Below, in pieces: positions 16,226-28,338 of a stretch of 64,000 nt of DNA (positions are counted from its first letter, which is position 1; each line of letters begins with the position of its first letter). The position numbers were made by a program, and so were the translations under genes. The stretch comes from Tahibacter aquaticus (lineage in GTDB: Bacteria; Pseudomonadota; Gammaproteobacteria; Xanthomonadales; Rhodanobacteraceae), in the NCBI RefSeq assembly GCF_004363655.1, contig NZ_SNZH01000008.1, positions 62,001 through 126,000 on the forward strand, read 5' to 3'. The notes below the pieces were generated by a model. The model saw only the letters and a program-made list of their open reading frames with translations, did not search any database and was not told where the DNA came from.

Positions 16226-17131
16226 TCAGTCCCGCATGCCGGGCATGGCGCGCAGGTGCCCGCTCAGCGCGAGCAGGGCGTGACGCACCTTGGCAGGCTG
16301 CGCATCGCGTTGCGGCGTCAGTGCCCATACTTCCAGCGGCCGGGTCTGCCAGTCCGGCAGCACCTGTACCAGGCGCCCCTGCTGCAGGTCGGCATGGGCG
16401 TCGGCGCTGCCGATCAGCGCGATGCCAAGTCCAGAAATACACATCTGCTGCAGCAGCAGCTGATTGTTGCTGCTGACGCGTGGCTCCACGCGCAATTCGT
16501 GCAGATCGCCGCTGGCGTGCTGCAGCCTGATCACCAGTGCCGCCGTGTCGCTGCGGTTCTGGCTCAGCCAGTGATGGCTGCGCAGCTCTGCCGGCGAGCG
16601 CGGCTCGCCGCGGCGGGCCAGATAGTCCGGTGCGGCGCACAGCAGCAGGCCCATGGCGCAGATGCGCCGCGCCACCCAGCTCGAATCGGGCAGGCGGCCG
16701 ACGCGGATGGCCAGGTCGATGCGCGCATCGAGCAGGTCGATCATCGCGTCGTCGACCAGCAGGCGCAGGGTCAGTGCGGCGTGTGCCGCCAGCAGCGGCG
16801 TCAGCGCGGTGGCGAGATACGGCCCGAAGCCGATCGGCGCGGCAAGGCGCAATTCGCCTGACGGCTCCTCGCGCGTCGCGCGCAACTGCTGCTGCGCGCG
16901 CTCCGCCGCTTCAACCATGGCCGCGCATTCGGCGTAGACGCGCGCACCCGCATCGGTCAGCGCGAGCTTGCGCGTGGAACGGTGCAGCAGGGTCACGCCG
17001 TGGGAACGTTCCAGCGCGCGCAACTGCTGGCTGACCGCCGACGTGCTCAGGCCCAGCCGCCGCGCCGCCGCGCTCAGGGAGCCCAGGCGCACCACGGCCG
17101 CGAAGATGGCCATGGCTTTGAGGTCGTCCAT
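16226..17131 (-). CDS. LysR-family transcriptional regulator
   Basis: The product is 301 aa. The N-terminal winged helix-turn-helix is clear: MDDLKAMAIFAAVVRLGSLSAAARRLGLSTSAVSQQLRALE, followed by LLHRSTRKLALTDAG. The C-terminal PBP2 effector domain (from GELRLAAPIGFG) is closest in style to the CrgA/DmlR-like group. LysR proteins normally control the divergently transcribed neighbour, here the NAD(P)-binding gene at 17241, in response to a small molecule. The intergenic repeats at 17130-17192 are the probable binding sites. The effector is unknown. Confidence 0.93.
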   Translation of the reverse strand: MDDLKAMAIFAAVVRLGSLSAAARRLGLSTSAVSQQLRALERSHGVTLLHRSTRKLALTDAGARVYAECAAMVEAAERAQQQLRATREEPSGELRLAAPIGFGPYLATALTPLLAAHAALTLRLLVDDAMIDLLDARIDLAIRVGRLPDSSWVARRICAMGLLLCAAPDYLARRGEPRSPAELRSHHWLSQNRSDTAALVIRLQHASGDLHELRVEPRVSSNNQLLLQQMCISGLGIALIGSADAHADLQQGRLVQVLPDWQTRPLEVWALTPQRDAQPAKVRHALLALSGHLRAMPGMRD

Positions 17132-17192
17132 TGTGAAGCCTCGCTTCAGGATCTTTGCGGATTGACCCGACTACTGGCGCGATTGTGAAGCC
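17130..17192. promoter_or_regulatory. Candidate LysR binding region
   Basis: The divergent spacer holds an 11-base direct repeat ATTGTGAAGCC at 17130-17140 and 17182-17192. The first copy leads into a perfect inverted repeat TGAAGC-CTC-GCTTCA at 17134-17148, just upstream of the LysR start codon. The layout fits an autoregulatory site plus an activation site for the neighbour. Function is inferred from position. Confidence 0.45.
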
Positions 17193-17240
17193 GATAGTCT
17201 GGCCAGGTCCAACCGATTCCCTCTGCAAAGGAGCAAACCC

Positions 17241-17894
17241 ATGAAAATCGCCCTGATTGGCGCCACCGGTTTCGTCGGCAGCGCCGTGCTCGAAGAACTG
17301 CTGCGCCGCGGCCATGCCGTGACCGCGCTGGCGCGCAGCCCGGCCAGGATCGCCGCGCGTACCGGCCTGACCGTGATCGCGGCCGATGTACAGGATGCCG
17401 CCCAGGTGGCAGCCGGCGTGCGCGGCAGCGATGCCGTGATCAGCGCTTACAACCCAGGCTGGAACGACGCCGATCTGTACAACCAGTTCCGCAAAGGCCA
17501 CGACGCCATCGTCGCTGGTGTCAGACAGGCCGGCGTAAAGCGTCTTCTCGTCGTCGGCGGTGCCGGCAGCCTGTATGTCGCGCCCGGTGTGCAACTGGTC
17601 GACACAGCGCAATTCCTCGACCACGTGCCGCCGAACATCGTGCCTGGCGCGCAGGCGGCGCGCGATGCGCTGACGTCACTGCGCGACGAGAAGGAGCTGG
17701 AGTGGACTTTCCTGTCGCCGCCGGTCGGCCTGGCGCCCGGCGAGCGCACGGGGCACTACCGTTTCGGTGCCGAGGAGGTATTGATGGACGGGGACACGCC
17801 GGCCGGGATTTCGGTGGCGGATCTGGCGGTGGCGATTGTGGATGAGGTGGAGCAGGGGCGCTATCTGAAGCAGCGGTTTACGGTCGCGGCCTGA
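17241..17894 (+). CDS. NAD(P)-binding reductase/epimerase-like protein (atypical SDR, NmrA/YwnB type)
   Basis: The product is 217 aa. GATGFVG at residues 8-14 is the Rossmann glycine motif of atypical short-chain dehydrogenases. RGHAVTALARSP, VIAADVQDAAQVAAGVRGSDAVISAYNPG and VGGAGSLYV are standard for the YwnB/NmrA-like group of NAD(P)H-binding proteins. The classical YxxxK catalytic pair is not evident, as usual for that group. It probably acts as a cytoplasmic redox enzyme or sensor. It is divergent from a LysR regulator, a common pairing in which LysR activates the reductase gene. AAAGGAG lies upstream of the ATG. Confidence 0.88.
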   Translation: MKIALIGATGFVGSAVLEELLRRGHAVTALARSPARIAARTGLTVIAADVQDAAQVAAGVRGSDAVISAYNPGWNDADLYNQFRKGHDAIVAGVRQAGVKRLLVVGGAGSLYVAPGVQLVDTAQFLDHVPPNIVPGAQAARDALTSLRDEKELEWTFLSPPVGLAPGERTGHYRFGAEEVLMDGDTPAGISVADLAVAIVDEVEQGRYLKQRFTVAA

Positions 17895-18018
17895 TTCGGC
17901 TTGCTGCAGGCGGGAATCCGTCAGGCGCAACCGCCCGACGTGTTCCCGTTTGCCTACAAAGATGCTTTTTTCGACGAGGAGCTTGTTCTGACCGGATGGT
18001 CCGCTGCCGCCTGCTGTT

Positions 18019-18597
18019 TCACCGCACCCCCGCAAAACTCCGCGCATCCTCATGCCAGCGCGGCGTCGCGCGGATGCGCGGCAGCACGTCGTCGACGTCG
18101 TCGACCAGCGACCACATGTCGACGTGTTCGCGGTTCATGAAGCGCTCGTCGACCGTCTGCTGCATGAAGCGGTGCAGCGGCGCGTAGAAGTTCTTGGTGT
18201 TGAGCAGGATGATCGGGTTGAAGTACAGCGCCAGGCGCTTGAGGGTGATTGCCTCAAACAGTTCTTCCAGCGTGCCGCTGCCGCCGGGCAGGGCGATGAC
18301 GGCGTCGGAACCGGTCAGCAGGCGGTGCTTGCGCTCGCGCATGTCTTCGACGATTTCCAGGTTGGCCAGACCCGGGTGCTGCCATTCCACTTCGATCATG
18401 AAGCGCGGAATGATGCCGATGACTTCTCCACCTTTGGATAATGCGCCATCGGCCACCGCGGCCATGAGGCCCTTGCCGCCGCCGCCGTAGACGACGGTGG
18501 CACCGGCTTCGGCCAGGGTGGCGCCGAGGCGGAAGGCGGTTTCCTTGTAGATCGGGTCGGCACCGTCGCTGGAAGCGCAGTAGACGCAGATGCGCAT
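18019..18597 (-). CDS. LOG-family protein (putative cytokinin riboside 5'-monophosphate phosphoribohydrolase)
   Basis: The product is 192 aa with the Rossmann-like TIGR00730 fold. GGGGKGLM at 38-45, RERK at 87-90 and PGGSGTLEE at 104-112 are the LOG family motifs that bind the nucleotide and hold the catalytic Arg and Glu. The reaction is hydrolysis of nucleoside monophosphates to base and ribose 5-phosphate. In bacteria without plant contact this may be general nucleotide turnover (compare PpnN) rather than hormone synthesis. It is transcribed alone, away from the neighbouring NAD(P)-binding gene. Confidence 0.92.
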   Translation of the reverse strand: MRICVYCASSDGADPIYKETAFRLGATLAEAGATVVYGGGGKGLMAAVADGALSKGGEVIGIIPRFMIEVEWQHPGLANLEIVEDMRERKHRLLTGSDAVIALPGGSGTLEELFEAITLKRLALYFNPIILLNTKNFYAPLHRFMQQTVDERFMNREHVDMWSLVDDVDDVLPRIRATPRWHEDARSFAGVR

Positions 18598-18748
18598 GGT
18601 TGGAGTCCGGCAGGAAAACGCGAAGTGTAGCCTGGGCAGGCACGGCTCCGATGTTCCACTGCGGCATGTACAGGCCTGCGCCGGCCGGCTGGCGGCGCCG
18701 GTTCTGTGTTGTGACAGGGCTGCGTCCGCTGCCCTGTGCGCGGTCTGG

Positions 18749-19306
18749 CTACATCAGCCGGCTGCTGCCGGGGACGACGATGGCGCCGGGAAATTCATGC
18801 GCAGCCGCGGCCGGGTCGGCCAGGCTGAGGCTGTGGCGGTCGAGTGCGCCGATGGCATCTGCACCCGCGCCCAGGCGTCGCACTTCGACCAGCACGCGGA
18901 CCAGGCGCACGAAGGTGTCGGCGAGGTGGCGGTACAGGCCGGCCAGCGCATCGCGCGCGGCGCTGGCCAGCTCGGCATAGGCAGTGCTGCCCAGGGTGAG
19001 GAAATAGTCGAGCCCGACCAGCCGGCGCTGGGCCTGCTGCGGATACAGCCCGGCGATGAGCAGGCAGCGGTCGCCGAGGTCGCGCAGCTGCTGCTGCCGC
19101 GGTGTGCGCTGCTGCTGCAAGGCCTGCAGGTAGTCCAGCGCGAAGATATGTCCGGCCAGGCCGGCATCGCGAACATGGCGCATAAGCAGGAAGACGAGAT
19201 AGCTCTCGCTGTCGCTATCCAGGCTCGCGCCGCCGTTGTGCTCGGCGTCCCGCACCAGTTGATGCCAGAGCGCGGCCGGCGCGGTGTCGGTCAGGATACG
19301 GGTCAT
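18749..19306 (-). CDS. Hypothetical cytoplasmic helical protein, 185 aa
   Basis: The ATG at 19306 is preceded by a strong GGAGG six bases upstream, which supports a real gene. The product looks all-helical: LVFLLMRHVRDAGLAGHIFALDYLQALQ, CLLIAGLYPQQAQRRLVGLDYFL and LAGLYRHLADTFVRLVRVLVEVRRL. There is no signal peptide and no membrane helix. I recognise it only as the kind of short conserved hypothetical found in xanthomonad-type genomes; no function can be given. It lies between the LOG gene and the kinase gene, same strand, with spacers of 151 and 241 bases. Confidence 0.65.
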   Translation of the reverse strand: MTRILTDTAPAALWHQLVRDAEHNGGASLDSDSESYLVFLLMRHVRDAGLAGHIFALDYLQALQQQRTPRQQQLRDLGDRCLLIAGLYPQQAQRRLVGLDYFLTLGSTAYAELASAARDALAGLYRHLADTFVRLVRVLVEVRRLGAGADAIGALDRHSLSLADPAAAAHEFPGAIVVPGSSRLM

Positions 19307-19547
19307 GGCTTACCTCCGTGCCGATGGCTGCAGCAAGCTCCGCGCCAAGCCGGCCGCTTTTGCTGCGCGCAGGCCCTGCAGGGTTTGCACGGGGCAGGCC
19401 CGGCGTGGAGCAGCAGGCCTTTGTCGTGCACCGGCTGCAGCCCCAGTGTGCTGGGCGAAGACAGCGTGTTCGCCCGCCTTGGCATTCCTCGGCTTGCCGG
19501 TTTATCGTGTCGCGCTGACGGCGACAGGCCGTCTGCACTGCGCCGGC

Positions 19548-22447
<2,900 letters not shown>

Positions 22448-22451
<4 letters not shown>

Positions 22452-23011
22452 TGCGGCGTTTCCAGGGCGTGGTGCAGGAACAGGCGCGCCTTGTTCCAGT
22501 CGCGTACGACACTGCGCGAGGTGATGCCGAGTACCGCGGCCACTTCCTCTACGGTAAGCCCGGCGAAGAAGCGCAGTTCGACCACCTTGCCCAGGCGCTG
22601 GTCCAGCGTGCTCAGGCGGGCCAGTGCAGCATCCAGCGCGACCATTTCGCCAGCGATGCATTCGACCGGTATTTCCGCCGACTGCCAGTCCAGCGACAGC
22701 TGGCCGCCGCCGCGTTTCTGCGCGCCCTTGCGCCGCGCGTGGTCGACCAGGATGTGGCGCATGGCGGTGGCTGCATAGCCGAGGAAGTGTGCGCGATCTT
22801 GCCACACGGCATCGCGCTGGTTGACCAGGCTGAGATAGGCCTCGTGCACCAGGGCTGTCGTACTGAGCGTATGGTGGACCTGGCCGATCAGATAACGATG
22901 GGCCAGCTGGCGCAGGCGTTCGTAGACCTGCGGCAGCAGGTGATCGACGGCGCGTTCGTCGCCGCTACGGGCCTGGGCGAGCAGGGCGGTGATGTCGGTA
23001 GTGGCTAGCAT
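22448..23011 (-). CDS. ECF RNA polymerase sigma factor (TIGR02999-like)
   Basis: The product is 187 aa. Region 2 includes YERLRQLAHRYLIGQVHHTLSTTALVHEAYLSLV, and region 4 includes LDQRLGKVVELRFFAGLTVEEVAAVLGITSRSVVRDW. This is the ECF subtype (Sig-70_X6) habitually found beside Ser/Thr kinases. The likely start is the ATG at 23011; an alternative lies 42 bases upstream at 23053. The stop overlaps the kinase start by four bases. No anti-sigma gene is present, which fits control by the kinase. Target promoters are not evident from sequence. Confidence 0.92.
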
Positions 23012-23122
23012 GGTGGGGCCATGGTAGCGCTGCGTGTTCGTGCGGGAAGTCATTTGCCGCACAGCCGCCGCGGAATTGCGCCACCATAAGACCGTGACGC
23101 AGTTGGCGTTGCGAAGATGCGG

Positions 23123-23497
23123 TTACGCCGGCGAATGCAGCTGTGCATCGAGTACGGCGGCGAAGGCGTCGATGCCGGGCCAGCTGGTGATGCGGCCCAG
23201 GCGCTTGCCGCGGCGGAACACGAAGAAGGTCGGTATGCCGTGCAGGCCAAAGCGCGTGGCCATGGTCTCGTCGTCGTAGACATTGCAGTGCAGCCAGCGC
23301 AGTCCGCTGCGCTCAAGCTTGTGCGGCTGTGCCAGCAGGGCTCGCTTGGCGATATCGCAGTTGGGGCAGTCTCGGCCCCACAGGAACAGCACGTCCAGGT
23401 CTGCCGTGCCATCGGCCAGCAGCGCATCCAGCTCGCGGCTCAGCACCGCCTGCATGGGGAAGTGCTGGAAGAAATCGGGAACGGTGGTATCGCCCAT
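23123..23497 (-). CDS. Thioredoxin-family protein
   Basis: The product is 124 aa with a redox motif WGRDCPNC (Cys44, Cys47) and a cis-proline segment GIPTFFVFRRGKRLG. It has no signal peptide, so it is probably a cytoplasmic disulfide reductase or thioredoxin-like protein. The CPNC active site and the R-D preceding it differ from WCGPC of classical thioredoxin, so the partner may differ. GGAGG sits about eight bases before the ATG. It follows glmU by 22 bases on the same strand and is probably cotranscribed with it. Confidence 0.88.
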   Translation of the reverse strand: MGDTTVPDFFQHFPMQAVLSRELDALLADGTADLDVLFLWGRDCPNCDIAKRALLAQPHKLERSGLRWLHCNVYDDETMATRFGLHGIPTFFVFRRGKRLGRITSWPGIDAFAAVLDAQLHSPA

Positions 23498-23519
23498 GCT
23501 GCCGGCCTCCGGGTTGCGC

Positions 23520-24887
23520 TTAAGACTTTTTCTGCGGGCGCTTCCAGCCGGGCAGGCTGATCTGGCGTGCCCGCGCCAGGGTGAGTTCGCCTGCGGGTGC
23601 GGCGTGGTTGATCACCGAACCGGCGCCGATGGTGGCGTCTGCGCCGATGCTGACCGGCGCGACCAGCGAGCTGTTGGAGCCGATGAAGGCACCGTCGCCG
23701 ATGGTCGTGGTGGATTTGTTCACGCCGTCGTAGTTGCAGGTGATGGTGCCGGCGCCGATGTTGACGCCGGCGCCGATGACCGCATCGCCGAGATAGCTCA
23801 GATGGTTGGCCTTGCTGCCTTTGCCCAGTGTGGTTTTCTTGGTTTCTACAAAATTACCTATATGAACGCCGGCGGCCAGCTCTGTGCCGGGCCGCAGCCG
23901 CGCGAACGGGCCGATGACGCAGGCACCGTGGCTGACCACGCCGTCCAGATCGCTGTGTGCCTGCACGCGCGTGCAGGCCGCCAGGGTGGAATCCTTGATG
24001 CGGCAATACGGGCCGATGACAACATCGTCGCCGAGCTGCACGTTGCCTTCGAAAATGACGTCGACGTCGATTTCCACGTCGTGGCCGACGGTGACGCTGC
24101 CGCGCAGGTCGAAGCGGGCCGGATCGGCCAGGCGCGCACCGGCCAGGCACAGGGCACGGGCCTGGCGCTGCTGGTAGCGGCGTTCCAGCTCGGCCAGCTG
24201 CCAGGGATCGTTGGCACCGAAGGCTTCCTGCGCATCGGCGCAAAGCGCGCAGCCGGCGGGATTGGCATCGGCGGCGGCCAGGCCGAACACGTCGGTGAGG
24301 TAGTACTCGCGCTGTGCATTGTCGTTGCCGACGCGGGCCAGCCAGTCGCGCAGCGGCGCTGCGTTCGCCGCGACGATGCCCGTATTGACCAGGCCAATGG
24401 CGCGCTGCTCGGTGCTGGCGTCCTTTTCCTCGACGATGGCACGCACCTGGCCCAGGCCGTCGCGCACGATGCGGCCATAGCCCCTGGGGTCGATCAGTTC
24501 GGCGGCGAGCACGACCAGGTCGGTGGCCAGCTCGACCAGCGGCCGGAGCGTGCTGCTGCCGATCAGCGGCACGTCGCCGTACAGCACCAGTACGCGGGCA
24601 TGGTCGGGAATGGCCGGCAGGGCCAGCCGCACGGCGTGGCCGGTGCCCAGCTGCTCGGCCTGCAGCACCCAGTCCAGGTCGGCCGCTGCGGCGAAGGCTG
24701 CCTGTACCTGGTCGCCGCGGTGGCCGTAGACGACGTGGATGCGGGCCGGCGCCAGCGCCCGCGCGCTGTCGATCACATGCGCCAGCATGGGCCGGCCGGC
24801 CAGCGGCAGCAGCACCTTGGGGCGGGTGGATTTCATGCGTTTGCCTTCGCCGGCGGCGAGGACGATCACGTGCAGGGGGGCGGACAT
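23520..24887 (-). CDS. glmU: Bifunctional UDP-GlcNAc pyrophosphorylase / glucosamine-1-phosphate N-acetyltransferase
   Basis: GlmU makes UDP-GlcNAc, precursor of peptidoglycan and LPS, in the cytoplasm. The product is 455 aa, the usual length. The N-terminal uridyltransferase has LAAGEGKRM with [13 protein letters not shown], then LYGDVPL and [10 protein letters not shown]. The C-terminal half is a left-handed beta-helix with hexapeptide repeats ([31 protein letters not shown]) and the acetyltransferase stretch [14 protein letters not shown]. In the nucleotide loop the usual G-T-R-M reads G-K-R-M. It lies 16 bases after the glycosyltransferase gene and 22 bases before the thioredoxin gene. 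In many gammaproteobacteria glmU directly follows atpC; here they are separated by about 4.4 kb. Confidence 0.97.
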   Translation of the reverse strand: MSAPLHVIVLAAGEGKRMKSTRPKVLLPLAGRPMLAHVIDSARALAPARIHVVYGHRGDQVQAAFAAAADLDWVLQAEQLGTGHAVRLALPAIPDHARVLVLYGDVPLIGSSTLRPLVELATDLVVLAAELIDPRGYGRIVRDGLGQVRAIVEEKDASTEQRAIGLVNTGIVAANAAPLRDWLARVGNDNAQREYYLTDVFGLAAADANPAGCALCADAQEAFGANDPWQLAELERRYQQRQARALCLAGARLADPARFDLRGSVTVGHDVEIDVDVIFEGNVQLGDDVVIGPYCRIKDSTLAACTRVQAHSDLDGVVSHGACVIGPFARLRPGTELAAGVHIGNFVETKKTTLGKGSKANHLSYLGDAVIGAGVNIGAGTITCNYDGVNKSTTTIGDGAFIGSNSSLVAPVSIGADATIGAGSVINHAAPAGELTLARARQISLPGWKRPQKKS

Positions 24888-24903
24888 GGCGGCTCGCTGC
24901 GGG

Positions 24904-27495
24904 CTAAGTCGCGCGATAGTGCAGGCCGTGACGGATTTCCTTCAAGCGCGCCGTGATGGCTGCGGCGCTGGCGGCCGGGCCCAGGCGCTGCTGCAGGCTC
25001 AGCCGCGCTGCGTGGCCGAGCTGCTGCGCATAGGCCGGTTCTTCCGCCAGGCGGCGCAGATGCGCGGCGGCGGCGGCGACGTCGGGTTCGGCCCAGTGCT
25101 GGCCGCGCCAGTCCGGGTATTCGCCTTCGCCGACCGGCACGCGCTCAAAAGGGACAAGGCAACTGGTGGAACTGTCCATGAATTGCATATTGCCGGAATA
25201 GGCCGTGGCCACCACCGGTTTGCCCAGCGCCATGCACTCGGCCATGCCCAGGCCGAAGCCCTCGGAGCGATGCAGCGAAAGATAGACGTCGCAGCAGCCC
25301 TGCAGTGCCCACATGCCTTCACGGTCGAGAAAGCCGTCGCGCAGCTCGATGCGTGCATCGCCGTCGATCGCCTCGCTGACCTGGCGCAGCGCCTGCGGCA
25401 GGCGCTGGCCGTTGATGGTCTTCAGCACCAGGCGCACGTCGCGCCGCCCGGCGGGAAAGGCGGCGCGAAACGCTGCGATGGCAGCCAGCGGGTTCTTGCG
25501 CGTGACCCAGGAATTGAAATCGAAGCTGGCCAGTACGATGAATTCGTCTTCCGCCAGGCCCACTGCGCTGCGCGGCGGCCGCGGCTGCTGCGGCATCTGC
25601 AGGGCCAGCGGCATCACCCGCACCGGCTTGTCGGTACAGGCGGCGACGGCGGCGCGGACGAAATCGGACAACACCCAGATTTCGTCGACCAGGTCGAACG
25701 CACCGAACCAGCGCTGCGGAAAACGTTCCAGTTCCCAGAACCAGCAGCCGATGTTGTAGCGGCCGTCGAAGGCCACGTCGCCCAGGTGCTGGTGCACGAC
25801 CGGCATCTGGTCGGCATTGATGCAGAACAGGTTGATCGCCTGCGGCAGTGCGTCGCTGAGAAACGCTTCCAGGCGCTTGTCCTGTTGCCGGCTGGCCACG
25901 CCGATCTCGAAATTCTTCACCGTGAAGGGCAGCTGGGCGTACTGCAGCACCGCGGCGTAGTTGCGCAGGATTTCGGCGACGCCGAATTCGCCGCGGGCAT
26001 AACCGATCAGGTTGAGGCCGTCGCTGGCGACCGGAGCGGCCAGTGCCGGCACGGCCGTAGTGGTATCGGCCTGGGCCGGCACGAAGGCCTGGCGTTCCAG
26101 CAGGCGGCGCAGGCGGTGGCGCCAGTTGGCTGGCACGCGTGCGTACAGGGCCAGCGCCCAGCGCCGGCGGCAGCTCCAGTCGATCAGGGCGAGACTGGCG
26201 GCGCTCAGGCGCGGCCAGGCGCCGGCGGCGCGGCGGCGGTCGCCATGCGCGTCCAGGGCGTGCGCTATGCCGCCGTCGCTGCGGCTGAAGGCCTGGCGCA
26301 CGGGTTCGATATGCCGCGGCGCGATGCCGAACTCGCGCGCAGCCGAGCGCAGGTACCAGCGGATGTAGCCTTCGCGGCCTTCGCGTTCGCCCAGGTCGAA
26401 GGCCGCATGCAGGTCGCTGCGCAGACGCCAGGCGGCGTACATCAGGCGCGTGACCGGCGCATCGGCGCGGTGCGGCAATTCCTCGCAGGGTTCGTCGTAG
26501 CGCTCGCGGCGCATCTGCAGCGGATGCAGTTCGGTCTGGGCGCGGCGTTTGTCGAAATACTGGCGGTATACGGCGCGCAGCGGCCGGGCAATGCACTCGC
26601 CGTCGGCAAAGGCCGCGAACGCGTAGGGCTTGCGCCGGTGCACGGCATGGCCGTTGCTCCTGAGCAGCGCGATGTAGGTGTCGTAGAGCGGGCGCAATGC
26701 GCCGATGTCCTGGGCGCGGTAGCGGTCCTGGTGGCGCGAGAAGCGTTGCGGATCGTCGATGTCGACGCCGCTGAAATGCACGAAGACCAGCGCCTGGTTG
26801 TTCGCCAGCCACTGGCCGTCGCGCTGGCTCACGGCGCGCTGGGCCAGGTTCCAGTAGGCCAGGTTGTAGCCGTCGTCGCGCAGGATGTGCACGCCATCGA
26901 ACAGGCCGGGGGCAAGGTCCATCCATTTCTGGTCGGTGAACAGGCCGGCAGCGGGGTCGGCCACGCAGCCGAATTCGAGCTTGTCTGCCCACCAGTCGAT
27001 CAGCGCATCGGCGCGGGCATGGGCGCCGATCGCGGCAAAGCCGAGGTTGTAGGTGCCGCTGGCAAGGATGGCCAGTTCGCCCGGATGGCGGTCGTCGGTG
27101 GTCGGTGCGTTCAGGTGCGGCGTCAGCAGCAGCAGCGCGCCCTGATCCAGCGCCTGTTGCACGGCGCTCAGCGGCGCGATCACGAGAATGTCCGGGTCGA
27201 GATAGACCAGGCCCTGGTCCGCATGCCGCCGGCGCAGCCAGCGGAACATGTACGGCTTGATCGCGGTGTTCAGTTCGAGAATGTCGTAGCGGAATACGAA
27301 CGCATCGAAGTCGGGCAGGTCGAGCTGGTCGATCCCGACGCAGTCGAACAGCGGGTTGTGCAGGTCGGGATCGTCCAGTCCGCGGTCGGCCAGGCAGACA
27401 TAGCGGCGACTGTGCGGGTGCTGCTGCGCCAGCGACTGCATCAAGGTCAGCGCATAGGCCAGGTAGTTGCGCGAGACGATGGTGAAGAAGATCAC
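24904..27495 (-). CDS. Two-domain glycosyltransferase (N-terminal GT8-like, C-terminal GT4-like)
   Basis: The product is 863 aa from a GTG start. The N-terminal domain (about 1-290) begins [22 protein letters not shown]. It has a DxD-type metal site in VYLDPDILV (DPD at 100-102) and a GTYNLGF acceptor-side segment, as in GT-A enzymes of the GT8-like class. After a helical linker rich in Arg, the C-terminal half is a GT-B enzyme with [35 protein letters not shown] and the GT4 donor-site motif [23 protein letters not shown]. It probably adds two different sugars to a surface polysaccharide or O-antigen. It is divergent from wzm/wzt-like genes, so chain synthesis and export appear linked. It is the first gene of a probable unit with glmU and the thioredoxin gene. 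Confidence 0.88.
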   Translation of the reverse strand: MIFFTIVSRNYLAYALTLMQSLAQQHPHSRRYVCLADRGLDDPDLHNPLFDCVGIDQLDLPDFDAFVFRYDILELNTAIKPYMFRWLRRRHADQGLVYLDPDILVIAPLSAVQQALDQGALLLLTPHLNAPTTDDRHPGELAILASGTYNLGFAAIGAHARADALIDWWADKLEFGCVADPAAGLFTDQKWMDLAPGLFDGVHILRDDGYNLAYWNLAQRAVSQRDGQWLANNQALVFVHFSGVDIDDPQRFSRHQDRYRAQDIGALRPLYDTYIALLRSNGHAVHRRKPYAFAAFADGECIARPLRAVYRQYFDKRRAQTELHPLQMRRERYDEPCEELPHRADAPVTRLMYAAWRLRSDLHAAFDLGEREGREGYIRWYLRSAAREFGIAPRHIEPVRQAFSRSDGGIAHALDAHGDRRRAAGAWPRLSAASLALIDWSCRRRWALALYARVPANWRHRLRRLLERQAFVPAQADTTTAVPALAAPVASDGLNLIGYARGEFGVAEILRNYAAVLQYAQLPFTVKNFEIGVASRQQDKRLEAFLSDALPQAINLFCINADQMPVVHQHLGDVAFDGRYNIGCWFWELERFPQRWFGAFDLVDEIWVLSDFVRAAVAACTDKPVRVMPLALQMPQQPRPPRSAVGLAEDEFIVLASFDFNSWVTRKNPLAAIAAFRAAFPAGRRDVRLVLKTINGQRLPQALRQVSEAIDGDARIELRDGFLDREGMWALQGCCDVYLSLHRSEGFGLGMAECMALGKPVVATAYSGNMQFMDSSTSCLVPFERVPVGEGEYPDWRGQHWAEPDVAAAAAHLRRLAEEPAYAQQLGHAARLSLQQRLGPAASAAAITARLKEIRHGLHYRAT

Positions 27496-27576
27496 GACAG
27501 GGATCGGGCGCGGCGATGCGGGCGCGCAAGAATAACGGATCGGCTATGCTCGCGCCGCCCTCACGCCGTGGTGCCC

Positions 27577-28338
27577 ATGCGCCTGCATTTCCTGGAACTG
27601 GTCTGGTTCAGCACCTACGCAGAACTGCGAGCGGAGCGTTCGCGCAGTTACCTGGGCCTGCTCTGGTGGCTGGTGGAACCGGCCCTGATGATGGTGGCGT
27701 TCTGGCTGGTGTTCGACCGCATTCTCGGCACCGGCGGGCCGGGCTACCTGCCGTTTCTGCTGATCGGCCTGGTGATATGGCAGTGGCTCAAGTCCAGCAT
27801 CGTGCATGCCGGCCATGCGATCTGGATGAACCTCGCCCTGGTTCGGCAAGTACGCCTGCCGGTGCTGCTGTTCCCGCTGGTGGCGTTGCTGACCGACAGC
27901 ATCAAGTTCGGCGTGGTGTTCCTGTTGCTGCTGGCGGTGCTGTGGCTGGCCGGCTATCCGCCGAATGCGGCGTATCTGAGTTTGCCGCTGCTGCTGCTGG
28001 GCATCGGCACCTGTGCTGCGGGCTGCGGCCTGCTGCTGGCGGCACTGATGCCGCTGCTGCCGGATCTGCGCTTCGTCATCGAACAACTGCTCACGGTGCT
28101 GATGTTCCTTTCCGGCGTGGTGTTCGCGCTGCAACGCGTACCGCAGCCGTATGCGGACTGGCTGGCCTGGAATCCGGTAATGGTGCTGCTGGACGCGGTG
28201 CGCGGTGTGCTGTTGCAAGGTGCCTGGCCAGACGGGTCTGCCCTGGTGCGCATCGCCTTGCCCTTGCTCGCACTGGCCATGGCGGGCTTGCTTGGCCTGC
28301 GCTGGCTGGCGCCGCGCTATCCGAAGATTGCCGCCTGA
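27577..28338 (+). CDS. Polysaccharide ABC exporter, permease (Wzm/KpsM/TagG type)
   Basis: The product is 253 aa with six predicted membrane segments. It has the ABC-2 type layout of O-antigen and capsule exporters: ELRAERSRSYLGLLWWLVEPALMMVAFWLVF at the start, IWQWLKSSIVHAG, and LSGVVFALQRVPQPYADWLAWNP near the end. It moves a lipid-linked polysaccharide across the inner membrane together with the ATPase coded next. Start at 27577; GTG codons six and nine bases upstream are possible alternatives. The stop overlaps the ATPase start (TGATG), so the two are coupled. The promoter should lie in the 81-base divergent spacer shared with the glycosyltransferase gene. Confidence 0.92.
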   Translation: MRLHFLELVWFSTYAELRAERSRSYLGLLWWLVEPALMMVAFWLVFDRILGTGGPGYLPFLLIGLVIWQWLKSSIVHAGHAIWMNLALVRQVRLPVLLFPLVALLTDSIKFGVVFLLLLAVLWLAGYPPNAAYLSLPLLLLGIGTCAAGCGLLLAALMPLLPDLRFVIEQLLTVLMFLSGVVFALQRVPQPYADWLAWNPVMVLLDAVRGVLLQGAWPDGSALVRIALPLLALAMAGLLGLRWLAPRYPKIAA

